Shown in pieces: positions 19,601 through 26,757 of a stretch of 64,000 nucleotides of DNA. The DNA comes from Rhizobacter sp. AJA081-3. GTDB taxonomy: Bacteria > Pseudomonadota > Gammaproteobacteria > Burkholderiales > Burkholderiaceae_C. A program made the translations under genes and the position numbers. The notes under the pieces are model-generated. The model saw only the letters and a program-made list of their open reading frames with translations. It was not told where the DNA came from and ran no database searches. The DNA lies in NCBI RefSeq assembly GCF_017795745.1, contig NZ_CP059067.1, positions 3,534,001 to 3,598,000 on the forward strand, read 5' to 3'. Every line of letters begins with the position of its first letter. The stretch's first letter is position 1.

Positions 19601-21147
19601 GGGTACTGGGTGCTCACCGTCAGCGTCGCGGGCCGGGAGGTGGCGCACTCCTGCGGGGTCGTCACCGTGGCGGCGAGGCAGAAGCGGGCCCGGAACTGCG
19701 CGCCGTTATCGCGCGCGGCCGAGACGATGCCGCGCAGAATGGTTTCGTCGGGCAGAACGCCGTCGCCGTTGGCATGCGAGTAGAGGCCGTCGGCGGGCGG
19801 TGTCGCGCCGGGCAGGATGGCCGGCACGTCCGCCCAGGTCGAACTGCCGGCGGCCGCACGCTCCCAGCGCGCCGTGCCCTGCAGGCCTTGCGGCCGCGGA
19901 AAGTTCAGCAGCATGCCCGAGCGCATCGGCAGGTAGGCCTGGACGCCCGGGGTGTTGTTCGCCTCCACCGACTGGCCGCTGAACACCGCACGCCCCACCG
20001 GATGCTCCGTGACCGCGATGCGCGGCGGCGTGAAGCCTCGCAGCACCACCAGCGGCGGCACCAGGTTGTCCTGCGTCCAGATGACGCCCAGGTCATCGCT
20101 GAAAAGCCCGCCTCCACCGCCGCCTTCCTGCACGCACTGCACCCGCAGGCTCAGGTGGCTACCGACGCTGTCGATGATGGCGTTGGACGGAATGTCGGCG
20201 GCCGGGCCGAGCAGCGCGGCCAAGCCCACGCTCGGGGGCAGCGGACGCCACTGGTCGCTGGCGGTGTTGACAGGCACCAGCGAACGCCTCGCGACGGTGA
20301 CGTTGCGGTAGGACTCGAGGTAGTCCTCGCTGTTGGGGTCCACCGCCACCCGGTTGACGCCGCTCATCGGGTCGCTGGGAAGACGATAGACGACGGCGGT
20401 CTGCCGGATGAGGCGCACGCGCATGTCCCGCGTCCAGCATTGCTGCAACAGGTCAGACGCTTCGGGCACCACCACGCCCCAGTCCACCTGGGCCGGCTGG
20501 TCCACCGCTGGCTGCTGCACGATGCGTGCGTTCGTGCCGGTGGGCGGGAAGCTCACCCATCCCGAGTTCTCGAGCCGCAGCGTGAGGGCGGCCTGCGTCG
20601 GCTGCGGCGGGGTGGTCGGGTTCGGCACAATCCAGCCGTCGCGCGGTGCGCTGACGGGCAGGAAGTACGACAGGCTCCTGACGCGCGCCGTGACCGTGCC
20701 ACCGTCGACGGTGACGTCCTCGATCAGCTCCCAAGGCCGCCCCGGCGTGACCTTCAGCAGCGCCGGCTTGCGGTCCGCCGGCAGGGCGGCCACGTCGAAC
20801 GGCACCGTCACCGCCACTGGTGCCTGGAAGTGCAGCCCATGGGGCGTGACGGCGTACATGTCGCCGAGCGGACGAAAGCCCGCCGGCACCGCTGGCGCGT
20901 CGGTCGAGTCGCGCGCGATGCTGATTGACAGTTCGGCGCCGCCGGACCCCAGTGCACCCGCGGGCACCTCGACACGAGCGCCGTCCACGCCCACGATCGT
21001 GGCGCCCGCCGCGCCGACAAGCGCGGTGCCGGATGGGCGTTCGAGCGGCAGCGACTCAGCGCCGCCATCGTTGCTGCTGCCTCCTCCGCAACCCGCCAGG
21101 AGCCAGGCGCTCGCCAGCACGCCGATGAAGTGGGTGATCCGCCGCAT
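16612..21147 (-). CDS. Large lipoprotein with ZU5-like, Ig-like and RCC1 repeats
   Basis: 1511-residue exported lipoprotein with lipobox LLAGC (Cys20) followed by GGGSS. An N-terminal ZU5-like segment (VPAGALGSGG...) comes next. Several Ig-like repeats occupy roughly residues 600-1030, each with the pattern IT/IVxQP..., YQWxxNG and AGxYxxxVxN. The C-terminal 400 residues contain RCC1-type repeats (SVWAWGQ, VYGLGANPYGGLG, ILGWGSRASGLLG, VYAWGSNLRFALG), suggesting a beta-propeller. Such proteins are thought to act in cell-surface binding; no ligand can be named. GGGAGCGG precedes ATG 21147. Nothing visible ties it to its neighbours. Confidence 0.8.
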   Translation of the reverse strand: MRRITHFIGVLASAWLLAGCGGGSSNDGGAESLPLERPSGTALVGAAGATIVGVDGARVEVPAGALGSGGAELSISIARDSTDAPAVPAGFRPLGDMYAVTPHGLHFQAPVAVTVPFDVAALPADRKPALLKVTPGRPWELIEDVTVDGGTVTARVRSLSYFLPVSAPRDGWIVPNPTTPPQPTQAALTLRLENSGWVSFPPTGTNARIVQQPAVDQPAQVDWGVVVPEASDLLQQCWTRDMRVRLIRQTAVVYRLPSDPMSGVNRVAVDPNSEDYLESYRNVTVARRSLVPVNTASDQWRPLPPSVGLAALLGPAADIPSNAIIDSVGSHLSLRVQCVQEGGGGGGLFSDDLGVIWTQDNLVPPLVVLRGFTPPRIAVTEHPVGRAVFSGQSVEANNTPGVQAYLPMRSGMLLNFPRPQGLQGTARWERAAAGSSTWADVPAILPGATPPADGLYSHANGDGVLPDETILRGIVSAARDNGAQFRARFCLAATVTTPQECATSRPATLTVSTQYPQPRFTTQPLSQTFRSGQTLSLGVAFQGFPLPTAVTWQTRAADDQPWQNVDAAVWFNRVRQDVAYDPFMLAYYSTGADTLVSTRPLTVADRGRQFRATYTTLGGTATSQAATINVTTGLTPPSITVQPQDLSVGNGQTAVFTALADGAAPLSYQWTFNGTRIPGANAPTLALGSVNAANAGLYALEVGNAEDTVRSRAARLTVGTGSATPPPPLGIVSGPAAQSVQAGGNAAFAVVATGAAPLTYRWERDGQTVVGATDPILSLTGVIADQAGEYVAVVSSGGATVRSLPARLTVQPLQPGLQPPTIVAPPVGLTVAQGQRAVLAVGASGAGSLAFQWSRGGSVLPGATSPVLVIDAAGGSDVGNYTVTITNEAGSVTSTAAGLAVIAAPGAPSITAQPASRSVVEGQAAAFSLAVAGNPAPQCQWTRNGVAISGATSCTGYTTANTTNADNGAVYNVVVYSPGGVAIGNGALLTVTAPPAVPVITQDVADVSAPEGGTATFSVVASANGPLSYYWVRIGAPTAPLGGSTFDIGPLQASDDGATVRVIVCNGPLANGACTTSRDARLTVTPVVPANALTATQIVAGQEWSMVLRPDRSVWAWGQYIRNDGAVQYTNLLQANQAQRPVRMYPTVLTDVREISGWFNSYWALKGEPGSAGSRVLHWGRALAGSDGRGGDGNGSLGSSIPPRDNEAAPVEVLERVNNVPQPVDRVCAIAGGGEQLAMIRAISSAGTTTDCNPGSAKTVWFVGSLLGQGYGSTGVAFAMPGLPADSPPALIFTGKTTSGSPPLVIALEDGRVYGLGANPYGGLGVAPSGSGIVGGLGGPLLLPNTWGNARSFGMSFYYSLLVVRADGSVVTSGYDGAGELGLGSVIGGSMLGPVAVLAETCTGLPCADTLTGVTALASGTSAATLALKNGQILGWGSRASGLLGPVASGSQPIPRPVASPGLSGFTALSASNTHALVIGPGNVVYAWGSNLRFALGDIANRSAPTMVTVP

Positions 21148-21329
21148 GTTCCGCTCCCATGGCCCGCCCCGGGGCCTTCGAGCAGGACCTTAGGGAGCGC
21201 AGCGTCACGCGAGCGTCACGCAGCGTCGCCACGCCACGACGGCCGGGCACCGATTCGAGGGGGTCACTGCGGACCGGCGACGAAGAGCAGCCTGTCCAGA
21301 TAGCCACGACCTGCAGCGATGATGCGGCT

Positions 21330-21668
21330 ATGCCCTCCCCGATTCGCCTGCACCTCGCCCGGCACGTCCTGCTCGAATGCCCGGACGGCACCTGCCACGC
21401 GCCCGGTGCCCCGGCCGCGCTCGTCGCCGTGCGCATGGCGCTCGAAGGCGCCCAGTCGCTCGGCGGCCGCGACTGGATCGGGGGCGATGCCGTGCTCACG
21501 CTGGCGTCCGGCGTCGAGGTGATCGACGCCGCGGACGGCTGGCGCGAGAACTACCTCGCACGCTCACCGGTGCTCGGCCTGCTGCCGGCCCGTCTGCACG
21601 GCGCTCTGCGCGCGCTCGGCCTGGCCGCCGCGCAGGCCTCGATCAGTCGACGAAGAAGTCCGGGATGA
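21330..21668 (+). CDS. Hypothetical protein (112 aa), convergent overlap
   Basis: Soluble protein beginning MPSPIRLHLARHVLLECPDG. No domain is recognised. Third codon positions are almost all G/C along its length, which argues for real coding. Its last 26 bp overlap the 3' end of the HSDL2-like gene on the other strand, so one of the two ends could be shorter in the cell. No clear ribosome site precedes ATG 21330. Confidence 0.5.
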   Translation: MPSPIRLHLARHVLLECPDGTCHAPGAPAALVAVRMALEGAQSLGGRDWIGGDAVLTLASGVEVIDAADGWRENYLARSPVLGLLPARLHGALRALGLAAAQASISRRRSPG

Positions 21669-22473
21669 AATCCTTCGTGCCCGGCGTGACGCTGTACTGG
21701 TCGAAGTCGCTCACGCCGTACTGCGCGAGCAGCGCATCGTCGATGAAGAAATTGCCGGTGGTCGCCTTCGGGTCGCTGGTGAGCACGAGGTAGGCCGCAT
21801 CCGCCAGGATCTGCGGCGTGCGGCACTTGCCGAGATCGACGCCCGGGATCATCTGCAGCGCCGCGGTGGCGATGGCGGTGCGCGGCCACAGGCTGTTGAC
21901 GCCGATGCCGTACTTCCGGAACTCGCCCGCGTGGCCGAGCGTGCATTCGCTCATGCCGTACTTGGCCATCGTGTAGGCCACGTGCGGCGCGAACCAGTGC
22001 TCTCGCATCGACAGCGGCGGCGACATGTTCAGCACGTGCGGGTTGCGCCCGGCCTTGGCCGATCGGATCAGCTGCGCCAGGCAGGCCTGCGTGCACAGGT
22101 ACGTGCCGCGCACGTTCACGCCGAACATCAGGTCGAAGCGCTTCATCGGCGTCGCGTCGGTCGGCGTGAGGCTGATGGCGCTGGCGTTGTTGACGAGGAT
22201 GTCGATGCCGCCGAAATGCGCCGCGCCGCGTTCGACCGCGGCCAGCACGTTGGCCTCGTCGCGGATGTCGGTCTGCAGCGCCAGCGCGTGGCCGCCCGCG
22301 GCCTCGATCTCGGCGGCCGCGGAATGGATGGTGCCGGGCAGCTTGGGGTTTGTCTCGGCCGTCTTCGCGGCGATGACGATGTTGGCGCCGTCGCGCGCCG
22401 CGCGCAGCGCGATGGCCAGGCCGATGCCGCGCGAGGCACCGGTGATGAAGAGGGTCTTGCCCTTGAGGCTCAT
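21643..22473 (-). CDS. Short-chain dehydrogenase, HSDL2-like
   Basis: 276-residue SDR. The cofactor loop TGASRGIG is at residues 11-18, NNASA is the structural motif, and YTMAK carries the catalytic Tyr and Lys with the preceding Ser in LNMSPPL. The NMSPPL...HVAYTMAKYGMS block is characteristic of the HSDL2 group, associated with peroxisomal or lipid metabolism in animals. The substrate here is unknown, but it is last in the fatty-acid operon. The ATG overlaps the TGA of the SGNH hydrolase gene as ATGA, so translation is probably coupled. Confidence 0.87.
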   Translation of the reverse strand: MSLKGKTLFITGASRGIGLAIALRAARDGANIVIAAKTAETNPKLPGTIHSAAAEIEAAGGHALALQTDIRDEANVLAAVERGAAHFGGIDILVNNASAISLTPTDATPMKRFDLMFGVNVRGTYLCTQACLAQLIRSAKAGRNPHVLNMSPPLSMREHWFAPHVAYTMAKYGMSECTLGHAGEFRKYGIGVNSLWPRTAIATAALQMIPGVDLGKCRTPQILADAAYLVLTSDPKATTGNFFIDDALLAQYGVSDFDQYSVTPGTKDFIPDFFVD

Positions 22474-23207
22474 GGTGTCGTCTCCGTGTCGTTGTTGGTG
22501 GTGATCAGCCGTCCGGCGACGTGGTTCGCCAGCGCCTCGCCGCAGGCGCGGTAGACCGGCTCGCCGGGGTGGAAGCCGTCGTCGGCCATGTGCTCGGGGC
22601 CGAGGGCATAGTCGATCGGCAGGTGCGACACGTCGTCGCGCGTCGCGGCCCAGCGTGCCACGGCCCGGTCGTGGCGGCGCGCATCGCCGCCCATCACGTG
22701 GCGAAGCGGCTGCGGCAGCAGCGGGAAGCGGTGCACCGGCGGCAGCGGTGCGAAGACCGCGTGGCGCACCCCGGCATGCTCGCGCAACCAGTCGACCAGC
22801 ACGGCGCGCTGCTGCACCGCGCGGTGCGAAGGCACCTGGTCGATGACGTCGTTGACGCCGAGCACCACGACCGCGATCTCGGCCGGCGAAGGCGCTGACT
22901 GCTTGAGCAGGTCCAGCGCCTGCACGGTCGTGATGCCACTCTTCGCGACGAGCTGCCAGCGCACGCGGCGGCCGCTGCAGCGGGCGAGCGCGCGCGTCAG
23001 GTGGCCGGCGAGCGCCTCGTCCTGCGTGCGCACGCCGACGCCGGCGGCCGACGAGTCGCCCACGATCAGCACGCGCAACACGCGGCCCGCGCCCACCTGG
23101 CCCTGCCGCGGGCCCTCGGGCTCGGGCAGCACCGGCGCACGGCGGCGCGTGGCCACCGCCTGCACGACCAGCAGCGGCGCGAGAGCGAGCTTCAGCGCCA
23201 GCGACAT
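22470..23207 (-). CDS. SGNH/GDSL-family hydrolase
   Basis: 245-residue esterase-type protein. Block I is IVGDSSAAGVGV (nucleophile Ser), the Asn-containing block is VVVLGVNDVIDQ, and DDGFHPG near the C-terminus supplies the Asp-x-x-His pair. These are the catalytic residues of SGNH hydrolases. An N-terminal hydrophobic stretch (LALKLALAPLLVVQAVA) could be a signal anchor. Its place in a fatty-acid operon fits an acyl-ester hydrolase or thioesterase. It begins 14 bp after the enoyl-CoA hydratase and overlaps the next gene by 4 bp. Confidence 0.85.
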   Translation of the reverse strand: MSLALKLALAPLLVVQAVATRRRAPVLPEPEGPRQGQVGAGRVLRVLIVGDSSAAGVGVRTQDEALAGHLTRALARCSGRRVRWQLVAKSGITTVQALDLLKQSAPSPAEIAVVVLGVNDVIDQVPSHRAVQQRAVLVDWLREHAGVRHAVFAPLPPVHRFPLLPQPLRHVMGGDARRHDRAVARWAATRDDVSHLPIDYALGPEHMADDGFHPGEPVYRACGEALANHVAGRLITTNNDTETTP

Positions 23208-23220
23208 GGCGGCCGGCCGC

Positions 23221-23997
23221 TCAGGAGAACTTCGAGAAGTCGGGCTTGCGCTTCTGGAAGAAGGCCTGGAAAGCCTCCATCGCCTCGGGGCTGCGCAGCC
23301 GCGCGCTGAACAGCTCGCCTTCGATGGCGATCGTCTTCAGGATCTCGTCGGTGCTGGTGCGGCGCAGCAGCTTCTTCGTCTCGCGCACGGCCCCCGGCGG
23401 CAAGCCGTTGAAGCGCTCGGCGATGCGGCGCGCGTGGTTGACCACCTCGCCGGCGGGCAGCACGGCGTTGGCGATGCGCGCCTCCACCGCATCCTCGGGC
23501 GAGAAGGGGTCGCCCAGCAGCAGCTTCTCGGCCGCCTTCACGTTGCCCAGCAGGCGCGGCACGACCAGGCTGGAGGCGAACTCCGGCACCAGGCCGAGGC
23601 TCACGAAAGGCATGGCCAGCCGCGCTTCGTCCGACACGTAGACCAGGTCGCAGTGCAGCAGCATCGTGGTGCCGATTCCGATGGCCGCGCCGGTGACGGC
23701 GGCCACCACCGGCTTGTCGATGCCCACCAGCGCGCGCATGAACTGGAACACTGGCGACTCCGCCGCGTTGCTGCCCGAGCCGGGCGGGCGGCTCATGAAG
23801 TCCTCGATGTCGTTGCCGCTGGTGAAGATGCCCGGCTGGCCGGTGATCAGCACCGCGCGCACGGCCGGGTCGGCCTGCGCGGCGTTGAGCGCGTCGGCCA
23901 TCGCCTGGTACATCGCCACCGTCAGCGCGTTCTTCTTCTCCGGGCGGGCGATCTCGATGGTGGCCACGCCGTTCAGCGTGGCGGTCTTGATGCTCAT
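23221..23997 (-). CDS. Enoyl-CoA hydratase/isomerase family protein
   Basis: 258-residue crotonase-fold enzyme. GNDIEDF forms the oxyanion-hole/CoA segment, AAIGIGTTMLLHCDLVY is the second conserved helix, and GLVPEFASS carries the conserved Glu. Members hydrate 2-enoyl-CoA or isomerise 3-enoyl-CoA in beta-oxidation. A separate hydratase besides the FadN-like fusion may handle unsaturated or branched acyl-CoA. AGGAG precedes ATG 23997 and the SGNH gene begins 13 bp after its stop. Confidence 0.87.
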   Translation of the reverse strand: MSIKTATLNGVATIEIARPEKKNALTVAMYQAMADALNAAQADPAVRAVLITGQPGIFTSGNDIEDFMSRPPGSGSNAAESPVFQFMRALVGIDKPVVAAVTGAAIGIGTTMLLHCDLVYVSDEARLAMPFVSLGLVPEFASSLVVPRLLGNVKAAEKLLLGDPFSPEDAVEARIANAVLPAGEVVNHARRIAERFNGLPPGAVRETKKLLRRTSTDEILKTIAIEGELFSARLRSPEAMEAFQAFFQKRKPDFSKFS

Positions 23998-24036
23998 GCA
24001 GGTGTCTCCTGTGGGTTCGGTCGGGTGGTGGCGCGC

Positions 24037-24597
24037 TCAGGCTGCCATCTCCTGCCAGTGGTTGGCCAGGTGCATCAGGTGGGCGCGCAGGTAGTCGGGT
24101 TTGTCGAGCGCACCATAGGCGAAGTGTGGGGCCAGCGCGCCGGTGTGGCCATCGAAGGCGCGCAGCGAGGCGACGAGGCGATCCACGGCCGCGTCCAGCG
24201 CCTGGCCGGCGGCGATGTCCGGTGCGCCGGGGATCGGCTCCGACAGCGAATGGCTCATGCGGCCACGCGCCGAGAAGACCGCGAAGGCCGCCGGCCCGAC
24301 CGTCGCGCGGAACCATGCCGCCTTGGGCTGCGGGAAGCCGGCGAGCGAGTACTCGACGCTCTGCGCCGCGTGGATCAACACCTTGGGCAGGTCCCAGGTG
24401 CCGGTGGCCCGCGGCGGCTTGTCCTTGAGCGACTGCAGAGTGGCCAAGGCGGCCGGCAGCGAACCGAAGCTCGCATCGGCCACCGGCGCCGCGCCGCAGG
24501 CCGACAGCAGCATCGGCGACGAGCCGATCAGCACAGCGCCGCCGCGCACGAGGGCCTGGCGGCGCGCCGGATTCGTCGGTTCGGCGTGCAGATTCAA
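24037..24597 (-). CDS. DUF1569 lipoprotein
   Basis: 186-residue protein. A twin-arginine-like start (NPARRQALVRGGAVLIG) leads to a lipobox LLSAC (Cys34), so it is probably exported and lipidated. The rest (SLKDKPPRATGTWDLPKVL, VEYSLAGFP, HFAYGALDKPDYLRAHLMHL) matches DUF1569, a DinB-like helical bundle of unknown function. The TTG at 24597 is the best start: GGGGAG lies 7 bases upstream, and it overlaps the stop of the hydrolase gene as TTGA, indicating coupled translation. An internal ATG would delete the leader. Confidence 0.72.
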   Translation of the reverse strand: MNLHAEPTNPARRQALVRGGAVLIGSSPMLLSACGAAPVADASFGSLPAALATLQSLKDKPPRATGTWDLPKVLIHAAQSVEYSLAGFPQPKAAWFRATVGPAAFAVFSARGRMSHSLSEPIPGAPDIAAGQALDAAVDRLVASLRAFDGHTGALAPHFAYGALDKPDYLRAHLMHLANHWQEMAA

Positions 24598-25475
24598 GCG
24601 GCGGCTCCCCGAGGCAGTGCCAGCTCGCTCAGCAGCTGCTCGGCGCGCTGCCAGAGCGTGGCGCGGAACTGGTCGCGGAAGAAGCCGAAGTGCCCGATGC
24701 GCTTGGCCTGCACGTCCGCAGGAGTGATGCGCTCGATGCGCCGCGGCGCATTGGCGTAGCAGTCGATCAGCACCTGCGTGCCGCGCTCGGTCATCAGCTC
24801 GTCGTCGGCGATCGACAGCGCGACCACCGGAAACCGCGCCGCCGCGAAACGCTCGCGAACCATCGCACCTTCGGCACCGACGTGATAGCGCGGGTGCATG
24901 CACCACTTGCGCCACTGCATCACCACGCCCTTGGGCAGGTTGCCGACCTTGCCGATCCGCTGGCCCGGAAAGTAGCCGAACAGCGCCGTGCCCACCGGCA
25001 CCAGCACGTGCCAGAAATACAGCACGATGCGCCTGAGCTGCGGTGCGTTGTCGCGCCAGTAGCCGCTGCCGGCGGCGATCGACAGCAGCCCGGCCAGGCG
25101 GTCGCGGTGTCGCAGCAGCCCGGGCAGTTGCGCACCCAGGCTGTGGCCGATCAGGTAGATCGGCAGATCGCCGCTGCGCGCCGCCAGCGCCTCGATCACC
25201 GAGTCGGTGTCGGCCGCCCAGTCGAACAGGTCGGCGCGGAATCCACGCAGCGTGCCCGCCAGCGGCGGCGAATCGCCCATGCCGCGGTAGTCGAAGGTGG
25301 CGACCCGGTAGCCCTGCTGCGCCAGCCAGTCGGCGAAGGCGCGGTAGTAGTCCTGGCGCACGCCCATCGCGCCGCCGATGACCACGGCACCGCGCTGCGG
25401 CTCGCCTTCCGCCGGCTCGAAGAAGCGCACCGACAGCGGCGTGCCGTCATCCGCGGCGAGCGTGTGTGCATTCAT
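24594..25475 (-). CDS. Alpha/beta hydrolase (serine aminopeptidase-like)
   Basis: 293-residue cytosolic hydrolase. GHSLGAQ carries the nucleophile Ser, FDYRGMGDS is the preceding conserved loop, and ADDELM and GHFGFF supply the likely Asp and His. It belongs to the family annotated as 'serine aminopeptidase S33 / alpha/beta fold family'. In this operon an acyl-thioester or ester hydrolase is plausible. GGGGAG precedes ATG 25475. The DUF1569 gene starts inside its stop codon. Confidence 0.82.
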   Translation of the reverse strand: MNAHTLAADDGTPLSVRFFEPAEGEPQRGAVVIGGAMGVRQDYYRAFADWLAQQGYRVATFDYRGMGDSPPLAGTLRGFRADLFDWAADTDSVIEALAARSGDLPIYLIGHSLGAQLPGLLRHRDRLAGLLSIAAGSGYWRDNAPQLRRIVLYFWHVLVPVGTALFGYFPGQRIGKVGNLPKGVVMQWRKWCMHPRYHVGAEGAMVRERFAAARFPVVALSIADDELMTERGTQVLIDCYANAPRRIERITPADVQAKRIGHFGFFRDQFRATLWQRAEQLLSELALPRGAAA

Positions 25476-25499
25476 GACGTCTCCCCCGAAATGAACGAA

Positions 25500-25515
25500 G
25501 CCACCCGAAGGTGGC
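25500..25515 (-). terminator. TTCG-loop hairpin after thiolase gene
   Basis: In the 57-bp gap between thiolase and hydrolase genes, GCCACC-TTCG-GGTGGC forms a 6-bp stem with a stable UUCG loop on the minus strand, followed by TTCGTTC. It may partly terminate or stabilise the upstream mRNA and so set the ratio of proximal to distal operon genes. The T run is weak. Confidence 0.5.
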
Positions 25516-25532
25516 CTCGTCGGTTGACGCGA

Positions 25533-26732
25533 TCAGACGCGTTCGATGATGCCCGCGGCGCCCTGCCCCATGCCCACGCACATGGTGACCATGCCGTACT
25601 TCAGGTTGTGGCGGTGCAATGCATGCACGACCGTGGCCGCACGGATCGCGCCGGTGGCACCCAGCGGGTGGCCCAGCGCGATGGCGCCGCCCATCGGGTT
25701 GACCTTGCTCGGATCCAGCCCGAGGGTGCCGATCACCGCCAGCGCCTGCGCCGCAAAGGCTTCGTTCAGCTCGATCCAGCCGAGGTCGTCGAGCTTCAGC
25801 CCGGCGTAGCGCAGCGCGGCCGGGATGGCCTCGATCGGGCCGATGCCCATGATCTCCGGCGCCACACCGCGCGCGGCGAAGCTGACGAAGCGCGCCAGCG
25901 GCTTCAGGTCGAACTGCTTGATGGCCTTCTCGCTGGCCAGGATCAGCGCGCCCGCGCCGTCGCTCGTCTGCGAGCTGTTGCCGGCGGTGACGCTGCCCTT
26001 GGCGGCGAACACCGGGCGCAGTTTGGCCAGGCCTTCGAGCGAGGTGTCTGGACGCGCGCCTTCGTCGAGGCTCACGGTGCGCGTCTTCGTGCTGACTTCA
26101 CCGGTGGCGAGGTTCGGGAAACGATCGACGACATCGATCGGCGTCATCTCGGCCGTGAACTCGCCGGCGGCCATCGCCTTCAGCGCCTTCTGGTGCGAGG
26201 CCAGCGCGAAGGCGTCCTGCGCCTCGCGCGACACCTTCCACTGCGTGGCCACCTTCTCGGCGGTCAGGCCCATGCCGTAGGCGATGCCGACGTTCTCGTC
26301 CTTGGCGAAGATGGCCGGGTTGAACGAGGGCTTGTTGCCGCCCATCGGCACCATGCTCATCGACTCGGCGCCGCCGGCGATCATCACGTCGGCCTCGCCG
26401 ATGCGGATGCGGTCAGCAGCCATTTGCAGCGCGGTCAGGCCCGAGGCGCAGAAGCGGTTGACAGTGACGCCGCCCACCGAATGCGGCAGCCCGGCCAGCA
26501 CCATCGCCACGCGCGCCATGTTGATGCCCTGCTCGGCCTCAGGGAACGAGCAGCCGATGATCGCGTCCTCGATCGCCTTCGGGTCGAGCGTGGGCACCTG
26601 GCGCAGCGCGCTCTGCACCGCGGCGACCAGCAGGTCGTCCGGGCGCGTGTTGCGGAAGTAGCCCCGGCCCGACTTGCCGATCGGCGTGCGGGTGGCGGCA
26701 ACGATGTAGGCGTCTTGCACTTGTTTGCTCAT
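25533..26732 (-). CDS. fadA: Acetyl-CoA C-acyltransferase (thiolase)
   Basis: 399-residue degradative thiolase. Cys95 in VNRFCASGLTAL is the acyl-accepting residue, GGAIALGHPLGATGA holds the catalytic His, and CVGMGQGAAGI the second Cys. It cleaves 3-ketoacyl-CoA to acetyl-CoA and shortened acyl-CoA, the last step of beta-oxidation. It follows the FadN-type fusion gene by 25 bp, so the two encode the multienzyme pair. Full length for the family. The name fadA is by function and context. Confidence 0.92.
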   Translation of the reverse strand: MSKQVQDAYIVAATRTPIGKSGRGYFRNTRPDDLLVAAVQSALRQVPTLDPKAIEDAIIGCSFPEAEQGINMARVAMVLAGLPHSVGGVTVNRFCASGLTALQMAADRIRIGEADVMIAGGAESMSMVPMGGNKPSFNPAIFAKDENVGIAYGMGLTAEKVATQWKVSREAQDAFALASHQKALKAMAAGEFTAEMTPIDVVDRFPNLATGEVSTKTRTVSLDEGARPDTSLEGLAKLRPVFAAKGSVTAGNSSQTSDGAGALILASEKAIKQFDLKPLARFVSFAARGVAPEIMGIGPIEAIPAALRYAGLKLDDLGWIELNEAFAAQALAVIGTLGLDPSKVNPMGGAIALGHPLGATGAIRAATVVHALHRHNLKYGMVTMCVGMGQGAAGIIERV

Positions 26733-26757
26733 GTGAATCTCCGTGTCGTTGCCGTGA

